A DNA stretch of 64,000 bases from Thermacetogenium phaeum DSM 12270 (GCF_000305935.1 NC_018870.1:823942-887941), one strand, 5' to 3'. Counted from the first letter of the stretch, positions 33,744 to 44,791 are shown. The notes: generated by a model from the sequence alone, not told the origin. Numbers and translations are program-made.

Positions 33744-35000
33744 ATGGGAGAAGAGCTTTTCAATGTCCTGACCGTTCAAGAGGCAAGAGAAAAAATGGCT
33801 TCCTGCCTACCGGCGGACCTTCGCCGGATTACGAGAAAATCTCTCCTGGACTGCCTGGGGATGCGCCTTGCCCACCCCGTCGTGGCGCGGGAGGATGTGC
33901 CGGGCTTTATGCGCTCAACCGTGGACGGCTATGCCGTCAGGGCGGAGGATACCTTTGGGGCGAGTGAGGGTCTGCCGGCGTTCTTCACCGTTACCGGGGA
34001 GGTGCGTCCAGGGGTTGCTCCGGAGCGAGTGATCGCCCCCGGTGAAGCGATGCGGGTTGCCACCGGCGCCATGCTCCCTCCTGGTGCCGATGCCGCGGTA
34101 ATGGTTGAATACACGGAAGAGGCAGGGGAGGGATGCATCGAGGTGCTCAGGCCTGTGGGGCCCGGGGAGAATATCCTGCGTCCCGATGAGGACATCAAGG
34201 CCGGAGAGGAGGTTTTCCCCGGCAACCATTTGCTGCGCCCCCAGGATATCGGATACCTTGCCTCTATCGGTGAGGTAGAGTTGGATGTTTTTGCACCTTT
34301 GAGGGTGGGAATCATCTCTACCGGTGATGAGCTGGTACCACCGGAGGAGAAGCCGCGCCCGGGAGAGGTCCGTGATATCAATTCCTACACCCTTTACAGC
34401 ATGGTGCGGGCACTGGGGGGCGCTCCGGTGCTCTACGGAGTGGTCCGCGATGATACCGGATTGCTGGAGAACAGGCTGCGAGAGGCCTGCCGGGAGACGG
34501 ATCTGGTGGTCATCTCGGGTGGTAGTTCGGTAGGAACGAGGGATCACACGGCTGGGTGCATTGCTGCCCTTGGGGAGCCGGGGCTGATTTTTCATGGCCT
34601 GGCGGTGCGGCCGGGGAAGCCCACCCTCGGAGGTGTAGTAGACGGTAAGCCCGTCTTCGGTTTGCCGGGGCACCCGGCCGCCGCTTTGATCTCCTTTGAT
34701 CTGCTGGTGTCCCCCCTCTTGAAATTCGGGGGCTATCACAGCCTCTCTGAGGGAGCATCACCTGTTAAAGCAGTGCTGGCGCGCAGCCTGGGATCGGCTC
34801 CGGGACGGGAGGAATACTTCCGGGTAAAGTTGCGCCGGGACCAGGGCAGGATCTGGGCGGATCCCATACTGGGCAAATCAGGTCTCCTGACGCCGATGGT
34901 GGAAGCGGACGGGATTGTCCGTATTCCCCTCGAGAGTGAGGGGCTGGCCCAGGAGGCGGAAGTGGATGTGTATTTGTTCGGAACGGATTATGTGCTTTAA
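33744..35000 (+). CDS. moeA: Molybdopterin molybdenumtransferase MoeA
   Basis: MoeA inserts molybdate or tungstate into adenylylated molybdopterin. The 418-residue protein has the N-terminal MoeA region with STVDGYAVRAED (from about residue 53), the central MoCF domain with ISTGDELVPP and VVISGGSSVGTRDHT, FGLPGHPAAALISF, and the C-terminal beta-barrel domain. Length is normal. ATG after GAAGGGG. A second, larger MoeA paralogue follows 12 bases downstream, a duplication often linked to separate handling of Mo and W. Confidence 0.96.
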   Translation: MGEELFNVLTVQEAREKMASCLPADLRRITRKSLLDCLGMRLAHPVVAREDVPGFMRSTVDGYAVRAEDTFGASEGLPAFFTVTGEVRPGVAPERVIAPGEAMRVATGAMLPPGADAAVMVEYTEEAGEGCIEVLRPVGPGENILRPDEDIKAGEEVFPGNHLLRPQDIGYLASIGEVELDVFAPLRVGIISTGDELVPPEEKPRPGEVRDINSYTLYSMVRALGGAPVLYGVVRDDTGLLENRLREACRETDLVVISGGSSVGTRDHTAGCIAALGEPGLIFHGLAVRPGKPTLGGVVDGKPVFGLPGHPAAALISFDLLVSPLLKFGGYHSLSEGASPVKAVLARSLGSAPGREEYFRVKLRRDQGRIWADPILGKSGLLTPMVEADGIVRIPLESEGLAQEAEVDVYLFGTDYVL

Positions 35001-35012
35001 AGAGATTCGAAG

Positions 35013-36953
35013 GTGGTGGAGTTTTTGGCTCGTGTCGGGCAGCCTTATTTAGAGAACATCCCCCTCGAGGAGGCGCTCCGGAGGTATCTGGAAGCTCTTG
35101 AGCAAAGAGGGGCATTGCAGCCGGGAGAACCAGAGAGGATTCCGGTCAACAGGGCACGGGGGAGGGTAACGGCGCGGCCTGTTTTTGCCGCCGTGTCCTC
35201 ACCCCACTACCACGCCGCAGCCATGGACGGGGTCGCCGTTCAGGCGGCTGCTACATTCGGCGCTTCAGAAACCACACCGTTACGCTTGCGCCTGGGATCA
35301 GAGGCGGTTGTCGTCGATACAGGGGATCCCCTTCCTCAGGGTTTTAATGCCGTAATCATGATTGAGGACCTCCACTTTCCGGAGGAAGATACGGTGGAGA
35401 TTATCGCTCCGGCTGTCCCCTGGCAGCATGTGCGGGTGGTTGGGGAAGACTTCATCGAAACGGAGATGGTGCTGCCTGCCCACCAGAGGATAACCCCTTA
35501 TGATATCGGGGGGCTGCTCACAGCTGGGGTCACCGAAGTCGTCGTTTTTCCCAAAGTTCGGGTCGCCCTGCTCCCTACGGGAACGGAGATCGTGCCGCCG
35601 GGCACCCCTTTGAAACCGGGGGACGTCATTGAGTCTAACAGCCGTGTCCTCGGCGGTCTTGTGGAGGAATGGGGCGGGGAGCCCGTTATTGCTCCAGTTA
35701 CCGTTGACGATTATGAGCTGTTGAAACAGAGAATTCTGGAATATTTAGATCGGGCGGATCTTCTGGCGGTGATCGCCGGGTCCTCGCACGGAAGGGAGGA
35801 TTATACGGTGCCTCTCTTCCGGGAACTGGGTGAGGTTTTTGTGCACGGGGTGGCCATCAGGCCGGGTAAGCCGGTGAGCCTTGGGGTGATCAGGGGAAAA
35901 CCGGTTATCGGTGTGCCCGGTTATCCGGTCTCCGCGGCTTTAGCCTTTGAGCTGTTTGCGCGCCCCGTTGTTTACCGGAAACACGGGCTTCCCCTTCCGC
36001 CCGAACAGTACAGGAAGGCCGTCGTCAGCAGGAAGATAGTTTCCCCCCTGGGGGCCGAGGAGTTCATCAGGGTGCGGCTGGGAAAGGTGAGGGACAGGCT
36101 GCTGGTTCAGCCTCTCCCCCGCGGGGCGGGAGCGGTCACCTCGCTGGTGCAGGCCGACGGCATTTTAAGGGTCCCCCGGCTCTCCGAAGGGTACCCGGCA
36201 GGGGCGGAGGTTGAGGTGCGGATCTTGCGCCCGGAAGGAATTCCCCGTACAACTGTTGTTGTGGGGAGCCACGACATGGTGCTGGATATTATGGCGAACC
36301 TGATGCAGGAGAAACACCCGGGGTTCCGGTTGATCTCCTCCCATGTGGGGAGCATGGGAGGGCTGACTGCCGTGGGGCGGGGTGAGGCCCACATGGCAGG
36401 GATTCACCTCCTGGATGAGTCAACGGGGGAATACAACACACCCTATGTACGGCGGATTTTAGGTGGGAAGAAGGCGTATCTGGTTAATCTCTCCTACCGC
36501 ATTCAGGGGATCCTGGTGCAGCGGGGCAATCCCCATGGAATCACCAAACTGGCGGATCTAACCCGGCCCGGCCTGAAATTCATCAACAGGCAGCGGGGCT
36601 CGGGGACGCGCCTTTTGTTGGACTATCTACTGCGCCAGGAGGGCATCTCCCCTCTGGAGATTGAGGGGTACGGGCGGGAGGAGTACACTCATATGGCGGT
36701 GGCCGTCGCCGTGGCTTCGGGGAGCGCCGATGCCGGGCTCGGCATCCAGGCGGCGGCAAGCGCCCTCAACCTGGATTTTATCCCCGTGGGAGAGGAACGC
36801 TACGACCTCTGTATCCCGGCGGATCTCTGGGAGGAGAAGGAGGTCACCCTGGTGCTGGACCTCTTGAAGGACCCGGATTTTCGCCGGCTGGCAGAGAGAA
36901 TGCGGGGGTATGACTTCAGGGACTGCGGAAAAATAGTGGGGGAAACAGAGTAG
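35013..36953 (+). CDS. MoeA fused to a periplasmic-binding-protein-like domain
   Basis: Residues 1 to about 410 are a MoeA paralogue (SPHYHAAAMDGVAVQAA, LLPTGTEIVPPGT, GVPGYPVSAALAF), and residues about 415-646 are a substrate-binding-like domain starting near VVVGSHDMVLDIM with KFINRQRGSGTRLLLDYLL and a terminal LLKDPDFRRLAERMRGYD. The MoCF motif is VIAGSSHGREDYT instead of SGGxSxGxxD, so catalysis may differ. The PBP part resembles domains that bind oxyanions or cofactors. GTG 35013 is taken as start; TTG 35025 is possible. Tungstate-specific insertion or substrate sensing are both plausible. Confidence 0.9.
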   Translation: MVEFLARVGQPYLENIPLEEALRRYLEALEQRGALQPGEPERIPVNRARGRVTARPVFAAVSSPHYHAAAMDGVAVQAAATFGASETTPLRLRLGSEAVVVDTGDPLPQGFNAVIMIEDLHFPEEDTVEIIAPAVPWQHVRVVGEDFIETEMVLPAHQRITPYDIGGLLTAGVTEVVVFPKVRVALLPTGTEIVPPGTPLKPGDVIESNSRVLGGLVEEWGGEPVIAPVTVDDYELLKQRILEYLDRADLLAVIAGSSHGREDYTVPLFRELGEVFVHGVAIRPGKPVSLGVIRGKPVIGVPGYPVSAALAFELFARPVVYRKHGLPLPPEQYRKAVVSRKIVSPLGAEEFIRVRLGKVRDRLLVQPLPRGAGAVTSLVQADGILRVPRLSEGYPAGAEVEVRILRPEGIPRTTVVVGSHDMVLDIMANLMQEKHPGFRLISSHVGSMGGLTAVGRGEAHMAGIHLLDESTGEYNTPYVRRILGGKKAYLVNLSYRIQGILVQRGNPHGITKLADLTRPGLKFINRQRGSGTRLLLDYLLRQEGISPLEIEGYGREEYTHMAVAVAVASGSADAGLGIQAAASALNLDFIPVGEERYDLCIPADLWEEKEVTLVLDLLKDPDFRRLAERMRGYDFRDCGKIVGETE

Positions 36954-36977
36954 GGCTGATTCGAGGAGGGGAGATAG

Positions 36978-37964
36978 ATGGAGGACCGTTTCGGGCGCAG
37001 GATCAACTATCTAAGGGTTTCTGTTACCGACCGCTGCAATCTGCGCTGCCTTTACTGTATGCCTCCGGAAGGGGTGACCGCTAAGCCGCGGGAGGAAATC
37101 CTGCGCTTGGAGGAGATTTTGAGGGTTGCTCAGGTTGCCCTGCAGTTAGGGATCACCAGGTTTCGGTTGACCGGAGGTGAGCCCCTGCTGAGAAAGGGGG
37201 TTATCAGCCTGATCAGATCACTGGCACTGCTCCCGGGAGTGGAGGATCTGGCGGTGACCACCAACGGCACTTTGCTGGCCCGTCTTGGCCGGCAGCTGCT
37301 GGATACCGGTGTTAAAAGGGTCAACGTCAGCCTGGATACCCTGAATCCGGATAAGTTCCGGCGCATCACCAGGGGGGGAGACTTTCGACAGGTTTGGGAT
37401 GGCATTGTCGAGGCCTTGAAATTGGGGTTTCAACCCGTCAAGATCAATACCGTTGCCCTGCGTGATTATAACGGCGGGGAATGGGTGGATTTTGCCCGCC
37501 TGACCCTTGAATATCCCCTTCACGTGCGCTTTATCGAACTGATGCCGGTAGGCACAAGCTGGAAGCTGGCCGGAGGCTCCTTCGTTCCCTGCGGGGAGGT
37601 TCAAAGCGCGATCGAGCAGGAACTGGGTGAGCTCCGTCCTGTGGCAGATCTCCAGGGGGGTGGGCCTGCCAAATACTATGCTCTGCCCGGGGCCAAGGGG
37701 ACCATCGGCTTCATCCATGCCATGAGCGGTCACTTCTGCGCCAGTTGCAACCGTCTGCGCCTTACCGCAGATGGAAAAATTCGCCCCTGTCTTCATGACC
37801 AGCACGAGGTGGATATCCGCAGTGCCATCAGGTCCGGCGCCGGGGATGAAGAACTTAAGGCTTTGTTTTATCAGGCCCTGGCTCTTAAACCCGCAAGTTG
37901 CCATGCAGCAATGGATGCATCTTCTTCGGGTTCGGGGCGAGGAATGTGCCAGATTGGAGGATAG
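36978..37964 (+). CDS. moaA: GTP 3',8-cyclase MoaA
   Basis: A radical-SAM enzyme that starts molybdopterin synthesis from GTP. The SAM cluster cysteines C20, C24 and C27 are in DRCNLRCLYCMPP; the second, GTP-binding cluster is in HFCASCNRLRLTADGKIRPCL; and the C-terminal Gly-Gly needed for catalysis is present (CQIGG). The 328 residues are a normal length. ATG at 36978 after GAGGAGGGG, 24 bases behind the MoeA-PBP gene and 3 bases before moaC. Confidence 0.97.
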   Translation: MEDRFGRRINYLRVSVTDRCNLRCLYCMPPEGVTAKPREEILRLEEILRVAQVALQLGITRFRLTGGEPLLRKGVISLIRSLALLPGVEDLAVTTNGTLLARLGRQLLDTGVKRVNVSLDTLNPDKFRRITRGGDFRQVWDGIVEALKLGFQPVKINTVALRDYNGGEWVDFARLTLEYPLHVRFIELMPVGTSWKLAGGSFVPCGEVQSAIEQELGELRPVADLQGGGPAKYYALPGAKGTIGFIHAMSGHFCASCNRLRLTADGKIRPCLHDQHEVDIRSAIRSGAGDEELKALFYQALALKPASCHAAMDASSSGSGRGMCQIGG

Positions 37965-37967
37965 ACG

Positions 37968-38468
37968 GTGGAAGATTTCACTCATTTTGACGCCAGCGGC
38001 CGTGCCCGGATGGTCGATGTTGGTGAGAAGGAAAGCACTGTAAGGGAGGCCCGGGCACGGGGAACTGTTTTCATGGCTCCGGAAACCCTCCGCCTCATCA
38101 GAAGCGGCGGAATTAAAAAGGGTGATGTTCTGGCCGTGGCTCAGGTGGCCGGAGTCATGGGTGCCAAAAGAACCCCTGATCTTATCCCCATGTGCCATCC
38201 CCTGCTGATCACCGGGGTAGATCTGGATTTCCGCTTCGACGAGCAGCGCAGCGCAGTGGAGATCGAAGCGAGGGTCCGCTGCGTGGGGAAGACCGGTGTG
38301 GAGATGGAAGCCCTGACCGCTGTCAGCGTGGCTGCCCTGACCATCTACGATATGTGTAAGGCGATCGACCGCGGGATGGTGCTGGGGGAGATCCGCCTGG
38401 TGGAAAAAACCGGGGGGAAAAGCGGTAGATTTTATCGGGAAGGGGAAGCCGTATGGGGAAAATCATAG
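37968..38468 (+). CDS. moaC: Cyclic pyranopterin monophosphate synthase MoaC
   Basis: MoaC converts the MoaA product to cyclic pyranopterin monophosphate. The 166 residues include the conserved start [33 protein letters not shown], the [25 protein letters not shown] block and the end [13 protein letters not shown]. The start is GTG directly behind moaA, and the end overlaps the MOSC gene by 16 bases. Confidence 0.97.
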   Translation: MEDFTHFDASGRARMVDVGEKESTVREARARGTVFMAPETLRLIRSGGIKKGDVLAVAQVAGVMGAKRTPDLIPMCHPLLITGVDLDFRFDEQRSAVEIEARVRCVGKTGVEMEALTAVSVAALTIYDMCKAIDRGMVLGEIRLVEKTGGKSGRFYREGEAVWGKS

Positions 38469-38890
38469 CGGTTTGTACCAGTGAGAAGACAGGAGAGCGC
38501 AAGAGAAACATCGGTAGGGGGATGCTCATTGTCAACCACGGGCTGGAGGGTGATGCCCATGCCGGGGAGTGGCCCCGCCAGGTGAGCCTTTTGGCGATAG
38601 AGAGCATCAGGAGGATGCAGGAAAAGGGTCTGGATGTCGGGCCTGGTGATTTTGCGGAGAACCTGACGACGGAAGGTATCGATCTGGTTTCCCTTCCGGT
38701 GAGCACCAAACTGCGGATCGGAAGAGAAGCGCTGGGCGAAGTGACCCAGATCGGGAAAAAGTGCCACAGCAGATGCGCCATCTACTACCAGGCGGGTGAC
38801 TGCGTCATGCCCCGCAAAGGGATCTTCATCCGTGTTCTTAAAGGCGGTCCGGTAGAGGTCGGAGACGAAATTGAGGTCGTCGCCGACTGA
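38453..38890 (+). CDS. MOSC-domain protein
   Basis: MOSC domains bind molybdopterin and transfer sulfur or help in cofactor maturation. The 145 residues show [40 protein letters not shown]-like and [16 protein letters not shown] with cysteines, typical of the small stand-alone MOSC proteins encoded in molybdopterin operons. The coding region overlaps moaC, so translation is coupled. Exact substrate unknown. Confidence 0.92.
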   Translation: MGKIIAVCTSEKTGERKRNIGRGMLIVNHGLEGDAHAGEWPRQVSLLAIESIRRMQEKGLDVGPGDFAENLTTEGIDLVSLPVSTKLRIGREALGEVTQIGKKCHSRCAIYYQAGDCVMPRKGIFIRVLKGGPVEVGDEIEVVAD

Positions 38891-38998
38891 CAATCCGGAA
38901 GGCGACAGCGGCGGTATCTTCAACAGCGGAAGAAAGTACTGATTTGTTTGCGGCGCTTGTTCAATTCTGGTGCAATAAGCAAAGGAGTTGGCTTACTT

Positions 38999-39496
38999 AT
39001 GAAGGTTGCCGTACTCACGGCCAGCGACAAGGGGGCACGGGGAGAGCGGGAAGACCGCAGCGCAGAAGTCATCAAAGAGATGGTTTCTCAAATAGGCGGG
39101 GAAGTGGTTGCCTACGACGTGGTTCCCGATGAAAAAGAGTTGCTCAAGAAAAAGCTCCTTGAGTATGCAGATGCGAGGGGGCTGGACCTGGTTTTAACTA
39201 CAGGAGGGACAGGTCTTTCCCCACGGGATGTGACGCCCGAAGCAACCCTGGAAGTTATTGAACGCCAGATACCCGGCATCCCCGAAGCAATGCGCCTAAA
39301 GGGACTGGACAAGACTCCTCATGCCATGCTATCCCGGGCAGTCGCCGGAAGCCGCGGCCGCACTCTGATCGTCAATCTGCCGGGAAGCCCCCAGGCTGTT
39401 AGGGAGAATCTGGAGGTAGTGCTTCCGGCGATCCCCCACGCCGTTGAAATTCTCCAGGGGAGGGGCGGGGAGTGCGCCCGGCCGGAGAACAAATAA
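38999..39496 (+). CDS. mogA: Molybdopterin adenylyltransferase (MogA/MoaB family)
   Basis: This family adenylates molybdopterin before metal insertion by MoeA. The 165 residues contain AVLTASDKGARGEREDRS, the nucleotide site LTTGGTGLSPRDVTPEAT and LIVNLPGSPQAVRENLE. ATG at 38999 with AAAGGAG upstream is preferred over a longer in-frame start at 38948. It is the last gene of the operon; no clear terminator follows. Confidence 0.93.
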   Translation: MKVAVLTASDKGARGEREDRSAEVIKEMVSQIGGEVVAYDVVPDEKELLKKKLLEYADARGLDLVLTTGGTGLSPRDVTPEATLEVIERQIPGIPEAMRLKGLDKTPHAMLSRAVAGSRGRTLIVNLPGSPQAVRENLEVVLPAIPHAVEILQGRGGECARPENK

Positions 39497-39826
39497 ATCA
39501 CAGCAGCCGCCCACAGAGGCTGGTTAAATCCTGCCGGTGAACCGCAGGGCAGAATCAGAACCAACCTGTTGTGAAGTTCCTTCAGGTTCCGCAGGGAATG
39601 CCTTTGGCAAACCTGAAGAAAGCCAGCGACTGCTGTGGATCTGTTAATATCTTTCCCGGAAAGCTCTTTATTATTCAAAGAATTTTTAAGAAATATCTAC
39701 CAATAGACCGAACGGCTGGGTCCTCTTAATCCTTACCGGAGACCGGCTTCTCCTACCTGCTCGTCGTCCATTCATCAGTAGCAAATGGGAACGGCAGTAT
39801 TTTTAGAACCTTTTGGAGGGAAATTG
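39497..39826. other. Gene-free stretch after the molybdopterin operon
   Basis: No protein gene is apparent. A 9-bp perfect inverted repeat (CTTCAGGTT 39580-39588, AACCTGAAG 39610-39618) without a T-run is the only marked structure. The stretch ends at the groEL promoter. Confidence 0.4.
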
Positions 39827-39855
39827 TTGAGAATTCTGCGACAATGTATTATTAT
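39827..39855 (+). promoter_or_regulatory. Sigma-A promoter of groEL
   Basis: TTGAGA (39827-39832), 17 bp, then TATTAT (39850-39855). The CIRCE operator starts 14 bp downstream, the standard arrangement for HrcA repression. Confidence 0.8.
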
Positions 39856-39868
39856 TATTGTTAGATTC

Positions 39869-39895
39869 CTGGCACTCAATGACGGGGAGTGCTAA
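39869..39895. promoter_or_regulatory. CIRCE operator (HrcA-binding inverted repeat)
   Basis: CTGGCACTC, nine bases, GAGTGCTAA: the right arm is a perfect CIRCE arm and the left arm matches TTAGCACTC at seven of nine positions. HrcA represses groE and dnaK operons through this site in Gram-positive bacteria. It lies about 300 bp before groEL. Confidence 0.92.
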
Positions 39896-41799
<1,904 letters not shown>

Positions 41800-41855
41800 A
41801 CCACCATGCAGCCAGCGCGGCACCAACAGATGAACGAAAAAGGGGTTTATCCTTA

Positions 41856-41904
41856 AGATCCGGGAGCAAGCGCAAGGATAAACTGAAGCGTATTTTCAGG
41901 GCAG
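41856..41904 (+). repeat. 49-bp module shared with 57908-57955
   Basis: This stretch, from AGATCCGGGAGCAAG to GTATTTTCAGGGCAG, recurs in the same orientation between purH and purD with only a few changes. It abuts repeat copy B. Confidence 0.7.
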
Positions 41905-42219
41905 ACCCTCACGCCGCGCTCCTGCGGCACCAACAGAGTATGAAAATACCCGCCGGGTCTACCGGCGAGCGACCTATGGAAGGCCGGGTAACAGGACAGG
42001 CGAAGCGAGGATGACAGGTCGGGATGCGAGTACAGACACCCCTTGAGCTGCGATGGAATGGATTTGCAGCGAGGCCAAACGCTGCGTTTGACAGAAGCAG
42101 TTCGCAACTTGTTACGCAGCATCCCAGAGCTGTTCCGAAGCGAGCCGTTGTCCTGTCCGGCCTGGAATCGGGAGTCGAGCGGTAGACCGGCGGGTGAACT
42201 TGATGTATTTTCAGGGCAG
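41890..42219 (-). repeat. Dispersed repeat element, copy B, with 15-bp flanking direct repeats
   Basis: The core (41900-42208, minus orientation) matches copy A at 28457-28763. It is flanked by two exact copies of GTATTTTCAGGGCAG (41890-41904 and 42205-42219). Complementary end segments (CCCGCCGGGTCTACCG at 41949-41964, CGGTAGACCGGCGGG at 42180-42194) can form a long-range stem. No transposase is present. It sits between groEL and that gene's terminator, so it is transcribed with it. Confidence 0.85.
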
Positions 42220-42245
42220 GTATAAGAAGTTCCCAGGTCCAGAAG

Positions 42246-42272
42246 GCCCGTCTGCAAGAGGACGGGCTTTTA
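42246..42272 (+). terminator. Terminator downstream of groEL and repeat copy B
   Basis: GCCCGTC (42246-42252) and GACGGGC (42261-42267) with an 8-nt loop and four T. Confidence 0.9.
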
Positions 42273-42342
42273 ATTTAACATAAAAAAAATTCCTTCCGCA
42301 TAGAATGGTTGTAAATACAGTTTGACCGGGGTGGTTTTGAGC

Positions 42343-43023
42343 GTGCAGAAAAGAAAGTTGGGGTGGTGGGCCAGTCTCGCTGCCGGTCTCCTCTTTCTGA
42401 TCGGGGGATTTATTTGGTTTTATCAGGGCTTTTTTAAGGTGGAACCCGGTCCCTTGCTTGAAGAAACTCTGCGGAGAGCGCAACAGGCCAAAAGCTACCG
42501 CTACCGGATGGTGGCGGAACTGGACCTGGGAGGGAAGAAGAGAAACTGGGTTCAGGTGGACGGTGAGAGAGCCCCTGGGTGTTACCATTTCCGGGGAAAA
42601 ACCCTGGGGACACCGGTGGAGATCTACCAGATCGGGAACAGGAGCTATACCCGGGACCCGGTTACAGGTAAGTGGACGGTGATCGACGGCATTGACCTCT
42701 CCCAGCAGCAGCTGTACATGTCCGAGATCGATCCTTTAAGCAGTTTTCAATTTAAGGGCGGGGCGGTTCCCACTCTCGCAGGCAAGGATAAGGTGCGCGG
42801 ACGCAGGTGCTGGGTGCTGGAGCTCAAACCGGAGGTGGAAAGCAAGTACCTGGAGTTATGGTGGGAGGATTTCACTTACCGCTTCTGGATCGACCGGAGT
42901 AGCCATGTGCTGTTGAAAGCGGAGGCGAAGGCGCGCAGCAAGAACAGCAGGGATACCAGACTCACTATGGTCGTGGAATTCCGGGATTTCAATGAGAAAG
43001 TAAAGATTGAGCCACCGGTCTAA
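42343..43023 (+). CDS. Membrane-anchored protein with LolA/LppX-like extracellular domain
   Basis: A 226-residue protein with a basic start (MQKRKLGWW), one hydrophobic segment (about 8-30) and an extracellular domain rich in beta strands: YRYRMVAELDLGG, a YHFRG strand, CWVLELKPEV, FWIDRSSHVLLKAEA and TMVVEFRDFNEKVKIEPP. This strand pattern resembles LolA/LppX-fold lipid-binding proteins of Firmicutes, but the function is unknown. GTG at 42343 has GGGGTGG eight bases upstream; TTG at 42337 or 42322 are alternatives. Confidence 0.7.
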   Translation: MQKRKLGWWASLAAGLLFLIGGFIWFYQGFFKVEPGPLLEETLRRAQQAKSYRYRMVAELDLGGKKRNWVQVDGERAPGCYHFRGKTLGTPVEIYQIGNRSYTRDPVTGKWTVIDGIDLSQQQLYMSEIDPLSSFQFKGGAVPTLAGKDKVRGRRCWVLELKPEVESKYLELWWEDFTYRFWIDRSSHVLLKAEAKARSKNSRDTRLTMVVEFRDFNEKVKIEPPV

Positions 43024-43080
43024 AGGAGGCGTCGCTGAACAAAGAACAAATGTTTGTCCTCCGCCAGAGGGGTTTTTTTA

Positions 43081-43109
43081 TTGACATTCCGGCTTTCATT
43101 CTCTATACT
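43081..43109 (+). promoter_or_regulatory. Strong sigma-A promoter upstream of ahcY
   Basis: Perfect TTGACA (43081-43086), a 17-bp spacer and TATACT (43104-43109). The predicted start is about 215 bases before ahcY, leaving a long leader. Confidence 0.85.
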
Positions 43110-43333
43110 CGTAGGCGAAAGTGAGTATAAATCTGGAAAAGCTTTTTCTTTGGTTGAGTCAACGCCCTCCGTTGCCGGCAGGGGAGATTATCCGTGCTCT
43201 GTTGTGGGGGTGGCTTCCAAAAGCCGGCATTTCTCGCCCCCGGCTTTGTTTCGGCACCGAAAGGGGAGCCTCCACTCCCGCGGGAAGAGTGCAGGCGTGG
43301 GATCATAGAGTCGAAGGAGTGTGTTTGTAGAAG
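43110..43333 (+). promoter_or_regulatory. Structured leader of ahcY, possible attenuator
   Basis: The leader holds a terminator-like hairpin (AAAGCCGG at 43220-43227, CCGGCTTT at 43240-43247, then GTTT) and G/C-rich inverted segments after it. I do not recognise the SAH or SAM riboswitch consensus. A new regulatory leader or simple attenuation is possible. Confidence 0.35.
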
Positions 43334-44602
43334 ATGGGAGAATGCTCGTATTTGAGGTTGACGGATGAGGACATGGGAAGGAACGGGGCGGAGCGGATCG
43401 AATGGGCCTGGCGGAAGATGCCGGTGCTGCAGCAGGTAAGGGATGAGTGGGAGAGAACTCAACCTTTGAGCGGTGTCAAAATCGCCGCCTGCCTGCACAT
43501 CTCTGCCAAAACGGCGAATCTCGCCAGGGTGCTTAAGGCCGGGGGAGCGGAGGTGGTGCTCTGCGCCTCCAACCCGCTCAGTACCCAGGATGATATTGCC
43601 GCGGCACTCAATGTGGTGTACGGGATCCCCACCTTTGCCCGGCGAGGGGTTGATCACGAGACCTATTATCACCAGATCAACGCCACCTTGGATACCGGGC
43701 CGGATCTCACCATCGACGATGGTGCCGATCTGGTGACGACCCTGCACCGTGAGCGGCCGGAACAGGCGCGCCGGGTCATCGGCGGCAGTGAAGAAACCAC
43801 CACAGGTGTGGTCAGGCTGCGCTCCATGGCCAGAGACGGTGCCCTGTATTACCCTGTGGTGGCGGTCAACGACGCCATGACGAAGCACTTGTTCGACAAC
43901 AGGTACGGGACGGGACAGTCCTCCCTTGACGGCATCCTGCGGGCGACCAACTACCTGATCGCCGGTTCCGTGTTTGTGGTGGTGGGTTACGGCTGGTGCG
44001 GCAGGGGCATCGCCGCCAGGGCGCGCGGCCTCGGGGCACGGGTGATCGTTGTGGAGGTGGACCCCTTTAAGGCTCTGGAGGCAGTGATGGATGGGCATGA
44101 GGTCACCAATATGAAGGAGGCGGCCGGGAAGGCCGACTTCATCGTCACCGCCACCGGAGATGTTCATGCGGTGGGGAGGGAGCATATCCCCTATCTCAAG
44201 GATGGGGTGATTCTCTCCAACGCCGGGCACTTTAATGTGGAGATCGATATCCCGGCGCTGGAGGAGCAGGCTCGTTCGCGGCGCCTGGTCAAGAAAGACG
44301 TGGAGGAGTTTACCATGCAGGACGGGCGCCGCGTCTATTTGCTGGCGGAGGGGAGACTTGTCAATCTGGCCTGTGGTGAGGGGCATCCCGTGGAAGTGAT
44401 GGACATGAGCTTTGCCAACCAGGCTCTTTCCGCCGCCTGGCTGATAACGCAGCAGGGCAAACTCTCCCCCGGCGTTTACAGGGTGCCCCGGGAGATCGAT
44501 GAAAGGGTGGCGCGCCTGAAGCTGGCGGCCTATGGTATCGAAATCGAAGAACTGACCGCTGAGCAGAAGGAATATCTGGCCTCCTGGCAGGCCGGCACCT
44601 GA
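43334..44602 (+). CDS. ahcY: Adenosylhomocysteinase (SAH hydrolase)
   Basis: This NAD-dependent enzyme splits S-adenosylhomocysteine into adenosine and homocysteine, clearing the product of methyl transfer. The 422-residue protein has [64 protein letters not shown], the NAD-binding [11 protein letters not shown] and [15 protein letters not shown]. It lacks the insert of eukaryotic and proteobacterial enzymes, as in archaea and thermophilic Firmicutes. The ATG at 43334 has GAAGGAG rather far upstream. Adenosine output links it to the purine genes downstream. Confidence 0.96.
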   Translation: MGECSYLRLTDEDMGRNGAERIEWAWRKMPVLQQVRDEWERTQPLSGVKIAACLHISAKTANLARVLKAGGAEVVLCASNPLSTQDDIAAALNVVYGIPTFARRGVDHETYYHQINATLDTGPDLTIDDGADLVTTLHRERPEQARRVIGGSEETTTGVVRLRSMARDGALYYPVVAVNDAMTKHLFDNRYGTGQSSLDGILRATNYLIAGSVFVVVGYGWCGRGIAARARGLGARVIVVEVDPFKALEAVMDGHEVTNMKEAAGKADFIVTATGDVHAVGREHIPYLKDGVILSNAGHFNVEIDIPALEEQARSRRLVKKDVEEFTMQDGRRVYLLAEGRLVNLACGEGHPVEVMDMSFANQALSAAWLITQQGKLSPGVYRVPREIDERVARLKLAAYGIEIEELTAEQKEYLASWQAGT

Positions 44603-44625
44603 TGTAGCAAGATGCTCATCGATCG

Positions 44626-44634
44626 TGGTATAAT
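44626..44634 (+). promoter_or_regulatory. Extended -10 promoter of the purine operon
   Basis: TGGTATAAT is an extended -10 element; no good -35 is seen. It would drive the leader and the hpt-guaA-pur genes. Confidence 0.6.
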
Positions 44635-44639
44635 AGTTA

Positions 44640-44747
44640 GGAATTTTTTCTCGTACCGGGTCTTTAAGAGTACGAAAGAGCGGTTTTTGTGTAAAGGCAA
44701 GCAACAGGGCAGGCTTTTCAGGCTGCTTTGCCCTGGGTTTTTCTTTT
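44640..44747 (+). promoter_or_regulatory. hpt/purine operon leader with terminator, possible attenuator
   Basis: A short leader with a hairpin (TCGTAC/GTACGA, about 44651-44674) is followed by a terminator (CAGGGCA 44705-44711, TGCCCTG 44729-44735, T-rich tail) placed before hpt. Terminators between a promoter and the first gene usually mean attenuation. I do not recognise a purine or PRPP aptamer. Confidence 0.45.
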
Positions 44748-44791
44748 TGTAATAAAGCGAACTGAATGCAAGGGACAGGTGGGGAACATTA

